Positions 5,415 to 7,301 of a stretch of 7,301 bases of DNA are shown in pieces (the first letter of the stretch is position 1; each line of letters begins with the position of its first letter). The notes under the pieces are model-generated. The model made no database searches. It was not told the DNA's origin and saw nothing but the letters and a program-made list of their open reading frames with translations. The translations under genes were made by a program, and so were the position numbers. Origin of the DNA: an uncultured Campylobacteraceae bacterium (GTDB taxonomy: Bacteria; Campylobacterota; Campylobacteria; Campylobacterales; Arcobacteraceae); the NCBI GenBank assembly GCA_913057765.1, contig CAJXPH010000132.1, positions 1 to 7,301 of the forward strand, read 5' to 3'.

Positions 5415-6218
5415 CTATCTAGTAGCTTCTTTATTTTTATACATTAATTCATCTACAATATTTAATATATACTCAACGTCCTGCTCTTTCTTGAAAGATG
5501 TTAATCCGTAAGAGAAAGAAAATTTTAATTCTTTTATTTTTGCCGATTTAAGTTTTTGTTGAGATAACTTTATTTGTGCATCTCTCATAATTTTATCCAC
5601 ATTTAAAGACGATATTTCCTCTTTATTAAATAGTATAATAAATTCATCTCCTGCATATCTAACAACACTTACCCCAGGATAATTTAATTCTTTTTGTAAA
5701 AATTTTACTAAGTATTTTAAAACTTGATCTCCAATAATATGTCCATATTCGTCATTTATTATTTTGAATTTATTTAAATCTAGAAATGATATAAAACCAT
5801 CGTTTTGGAATTTTTCATCTTTTAAATAGTAGTCAGCAAACCATTTTCTATTATATGCTGCAGTTAAAGGGTCAGAAAAAAGCTCTTTTTGCAAGAAGTC
5901 AATTTGTTTTTGCATTTTTGAAAGTTCGTTGTTAATAGCTATTAATGATTCATCATCTTTATCTTTTATTGCTTTTTGTGCGTCACAAGTTGATTTGTGT
6001 AAACTTGTAAGATTTTCATTTGCTTTTTTTACAATTGTATCAACATGGTTAACATCTTGATGTAAATGTTTTAGTATTATATTTTCATTATCAAAGTTTA
6101 CTTCTAGTTTTTTTGCAATACCTTCAAATGTGTTAGAATAGGTCCCAGGAAGTATTATGTCATGTTTTTTAAGGTCTTTTACTGTTAAGTAAGTTACTTC
6201 TTTAAGTTTATTGCTCAT
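5415..6218 (-). CDS. Diguanylate cyclase, GGDEF domain with AGDEF signature (267 aa)
   Basis: It is predicted to make the second messenger cyclic di-GMP from two GTP in the cytoplasm. Residues 115-265 form a complete GGDEF domain: DPLTAAYNRKWF (116-127), FLDLNKFKIINDEYGHIIGD (145-164) with the metal-binding D147 and the substrate-binding N155/D156, and the signature RYAGDEF, where A189 replaces the first glycine. AGDEF variants are active in several characterised cyclases. SFSYGLT (235-241) is the following conserved strand. The RxxD product-inhibition site that would sit five residues before the signature is absent. Residues 1-110 have no membrane segment or recognised sensor domain; about 60-112 look like a coiled coil leading into the catalytic domain, a common activation linker. 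TGGAG 7 nt before the ATG confirms the start. It is chromosomal flank, 84 bp after mqnP. Confidence 0.9.
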   Translation of the reverse strand: MSNKLKEVTYLTVKDLKKHDIILPGTYSNTFEGIAKKLEVNFDNENIILKHLHQDVNHVDTIVKKANENLTSLHKSTCDAQKAIKDKDDESLIAINNELSKMQKQIDFLQKELFSDPLTAAYNRKWFADYYLKDEKFQNDGFISFLDLNKFKIINDEYGHIIGDQVLKYLVKFLQKELNYPGVSVVRYAGDEFIILFNKEEISSLNVDKIMRDAQIKLSQQKLKSAKIKELKFSFSYGLTSFKKEQDVEYILNIVDELMYKNKEATR

Positions 6219-6250
6219 TGATGGTCTCCAGAAATTAAAAATGTTATTTA

Positions 6251-6256
6251 ATTATA
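6251..6256 (-). promoter_or_regulatory. -10 box for the diguanylate cyclase gene
   Basis: On the minus strand a perfect TATAAT (6256-6251) lies 32 nt before the ATG, preceded by a T-rich CTTTTTCAG stretch, with no recognisable -35. That form fits Campylobacterota housekeeping promoters. It suggests the gene is transcribed separately from mqnP. Confidence 0.45.
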
Positions 6257-6302
6257 CTGAAAAAGAATTTAAGTGTAGTTTAATACTTGTAACATAAATG
6301 TC

Positions 6303-7172
6303 TCAAATAGAATCAATTACAATTAACACAAAAAATATAATTCCTAAGTAACCATTTACAGTAAAGAAAGCTTTGTCTATTTTTGTAAAATCTCTGTTGA
6401 CTAGTATATGTTCATATGTAAGCATAATAGCGCCTACTAAGACTGCAATATATGCAAATAATCCACTTTGTGAACTAATTACAAACAGTAACCAAAAGAC
6501 TACAGTTAATGAGTGAAAGACTTTTGAAATATTCATTGTCTTTTTCGCACCAAACTTACTAGGAATTGAATGTAGCCCTAGTTTTTTATCAACCTCAATA
6601 TCCTGTAAAGAATATAATAAATCAAAACCTGCAACCCAAAACATTACTCCAATGCTTAAAAGAACAGACCATAAAGGAATACTTTCACTTACTGCAACTA
6701 CTCCTGCAATTGGAGCAAGAGCTAAAGAGATACCTAAAATTATATGAGCAAGGTAAGAGAACCTTTTAAAATAAGAATAAGAACCAATAATAAAAAGAAT
6801 TGGTATTGATAAGTATAAAGCTAAATCATTTACAAAAAAAGCAACGACTATAAATAATAGTCCATTCCCTATTGTAAAAATTAACATTTGTTTTGCACTG
6901 ATTCTTCCATCTACATTTGGTCTATTTACTGTTCTTGGATTTAGAGCATCAATATCTCTATCCATGTATCGGTTAAATCCCATTGCAAAGTTTCGTGCAC
7001 TAATTGCAGCTAAAATTCCTAAGACTAATAATTTAAAGCCAAACCAGCCTGTCCCATTTATCTGAACAGAAGAGACAACCATTGCAATAAAAATGAATGG
7101 CAGAGAAAAAATTGAGTGTTTGAACATTACTAGTTCATTAAAGTCATTTAAAAGTTTCGATAGTTTATTCAT
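6303..7172 (-). CDS. mqnP: UbiA-family prenyltransferase, probable menaquinone biosynthesis enzyme MqnP
   Basis: It is predicted to attach the polyprenyl chain to the naphthoate ring precursor in the inner membrane during futalosine-pathway menaquinone synthesis. Both Asp-rich diphosphate-binding motifs are present: NRYMDRDID (67-75) followed by ALNPRTVNRP, and DLLYSLQDIEVD (184-195), the DxxYxxxDxxxD motif. Hydrophobic stretches at about 20-36, 44-60, 97-115, 118-132, 142-160, 167-182, 220-250 and 272-288 fit the eight or nine membrane helices of the family, and 289 aa is the usual length. The second motif form and the AMGFNR...DALNPRT context favour MqnP over the ubiquinone enzyme UbiA, as does the apparent lineage, which uses menaquinone. 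No ribosome binding site precedes the ATG; see the promoter entry for a possible leaderless start. A later ATG at residue 16 has none either, and starting there would remove the conserved N-terminal helix. Confidence 0.88.
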   Translation of the reverse strand: MNKLSKLLNDFNELVMFKHSIFSLPFIFIAMVVSSVQINGTGWFGFKLLVLGILAAISARNFAMGFNRYMDRDIDALNPRTVNRPNVDGRISAKQMLIFTIGNGLLFIVVAFFVNDLALYLSIPILFIIGSYSYFKRFSYLAHIILGISLALAPIAGVVAVSESIPLWSVLLSIGVMFWVAGFDLLYSLQDIEVDKKLGLHSIPSKFGAKKTMNISKVFHSLTVVFWLLFVISSQSGLFAYIAVLVGAIMLTYEHILVNRDFTKIDKAFFTVNGYLGIIFFVLIVIDSI

Positions 7173-7179
7173 GAATCGA

Positions 7180-7188
7180 AGTATATCA
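7180..7188 (-). promoter_or_regulatory. Extended -10 promoter for mqnP, possibly leaderless
   Basis: On the minus strand a ten-T run (7197-7188) leads into TG-A-TATACT, where TG is 7188-7187 and the -10 hexamer is 7185-7180. A T-rich tract plus TGnTATAAT-like box is the Campylobacter/Helicobacter-type housekeeping promoter. Only 7 nt separate the hexamer from the ATG at 7172, so transcription should start at or within a base of the start codon. This would explain the missing ribosome binding site. Confidence 0.55.
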
Positions 7189-7233
7189 AAAAAAAAATAA
7201 GATATAAACTTTCTAATAAAAAGTTTATACCTT
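7188..7233 (-). terminator. Intrinsic terminator of the gene upstream of mqnP
   Basis: On the minus strand TATAAACTTT (7229-7220) and AAAGTTTATA (7212-7203) are perfect 10-bp arms around a 7-nt loop. Three further pairs (AAG/CTT) extend them past one mismatch. TTA and a ten-T run (7197-7188) follow. The shape is that of a terminator, though the stem is AT-rich. It ends only 15 bp before mqnP, so it would insulate mqnP from upstream transcription while its T-run doubles as the T-rich element of the mqnP promoter. Confidence 0.6.
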
Positions 7234-7274
7234 ATAGTTAGATTAAAACATAATTATATAATATTATATTTACG

Positions 7275-7301
7275 CTGTCTCTTATACACATCTCCGAGCC
7301 C
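7275..7301 (-). other. Nextera read-2 transposon adapter (artefact)
   Basis: CTGTCTCTTATACACATCT (7275-7293) is the reverse complement of the Tn5 mosaic end. CCGAGCCC continues into the Nextera read-2 adapter. Genomic sequence ends at 7274. Confidence 0.97.

Noticed and set aside
6566..6769. 67-aa plus-strand open frame
   Set aside because: It is antisense to the conserved core of mqnP, with Gln/Leu-rich shadow composition.
6303..7172. Ubiquinone enzyme UbiA
   Set aside because: The family is the same, but the motif context and the apparent Campylobacterota source favour the menaquinone enzyme MqnP. Only pathway context or a tree would settle it.

Overview
The window is a 7.2 kb piece of AT-rich bacterial DNA (positions 31-7274) with untrimmed Nextera transposase adapter at both ends. 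The best guess for the source is a Campylobacterota genome of the Arcobacter type. This rests on the strong A/T bias, an MqnP-type prenyltransferase of the futalosine menaquinone pathway, and promoters made of a T-rich tract plus an extended -10. The guess is by recognition, not by database search.

The right third (about 5291-7274) is ordinary chromosome read on the minus strand: mqnP, then a cytoplasmic GGDEF-domain diguanylate cyclase, then a complete tRNA-Arg(TCG) with encoded CCA. The left two thirds (31 to about 5290) look like the integrase-proximal part of a mobile element inserted at the 3' end of that tRNA. Moving left from the tRNA there is a terminator hairpin, a three-copy 11-bp array that looks like integrase arm sites, a tyrosine integrase, an excisionase-like helix-turn-helix protein, a 448-aa rolling-circle initiator/relaxase-like protein, and a small beta-rich 86-aa protein. 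Next come a divergent pair of unrecognised genes: a 392-aa protein with a possible N-terminal ribbon-helix-helix, and a minus-strand gene cut by the window end. The left attachment site is not visible, so the element's size and full cargo are unknown.

The replication and integration genes all point rightward and have good ribosome binding sites. Two structured intergenic regions frame the small gene and rep. At 1769-1945 there are several inverted repeats and a consensus promoter. At 2207-2317 a 19-bp-stem terminator is followed by a GC-rich hairpin just before rep, the best candidate for a rolling-circle nick site. The inferred life cycle is excision by Int/Xis, rolling-circle replication or single-strand transfer by Rep, and re-integration at tRNA-Arg. 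No conjugation, coat or packaging gene is visible, so an integrative mobilizable element and a filamentous-phage-like prophage or satellite both remain possible. The two genes at the left are candidate cargo of unknown function.

After annotation no stretch longer than 300 bases lacks a gene. The region 31-532, which has no ATG-initiated frame, is a TTG-started partial gene.
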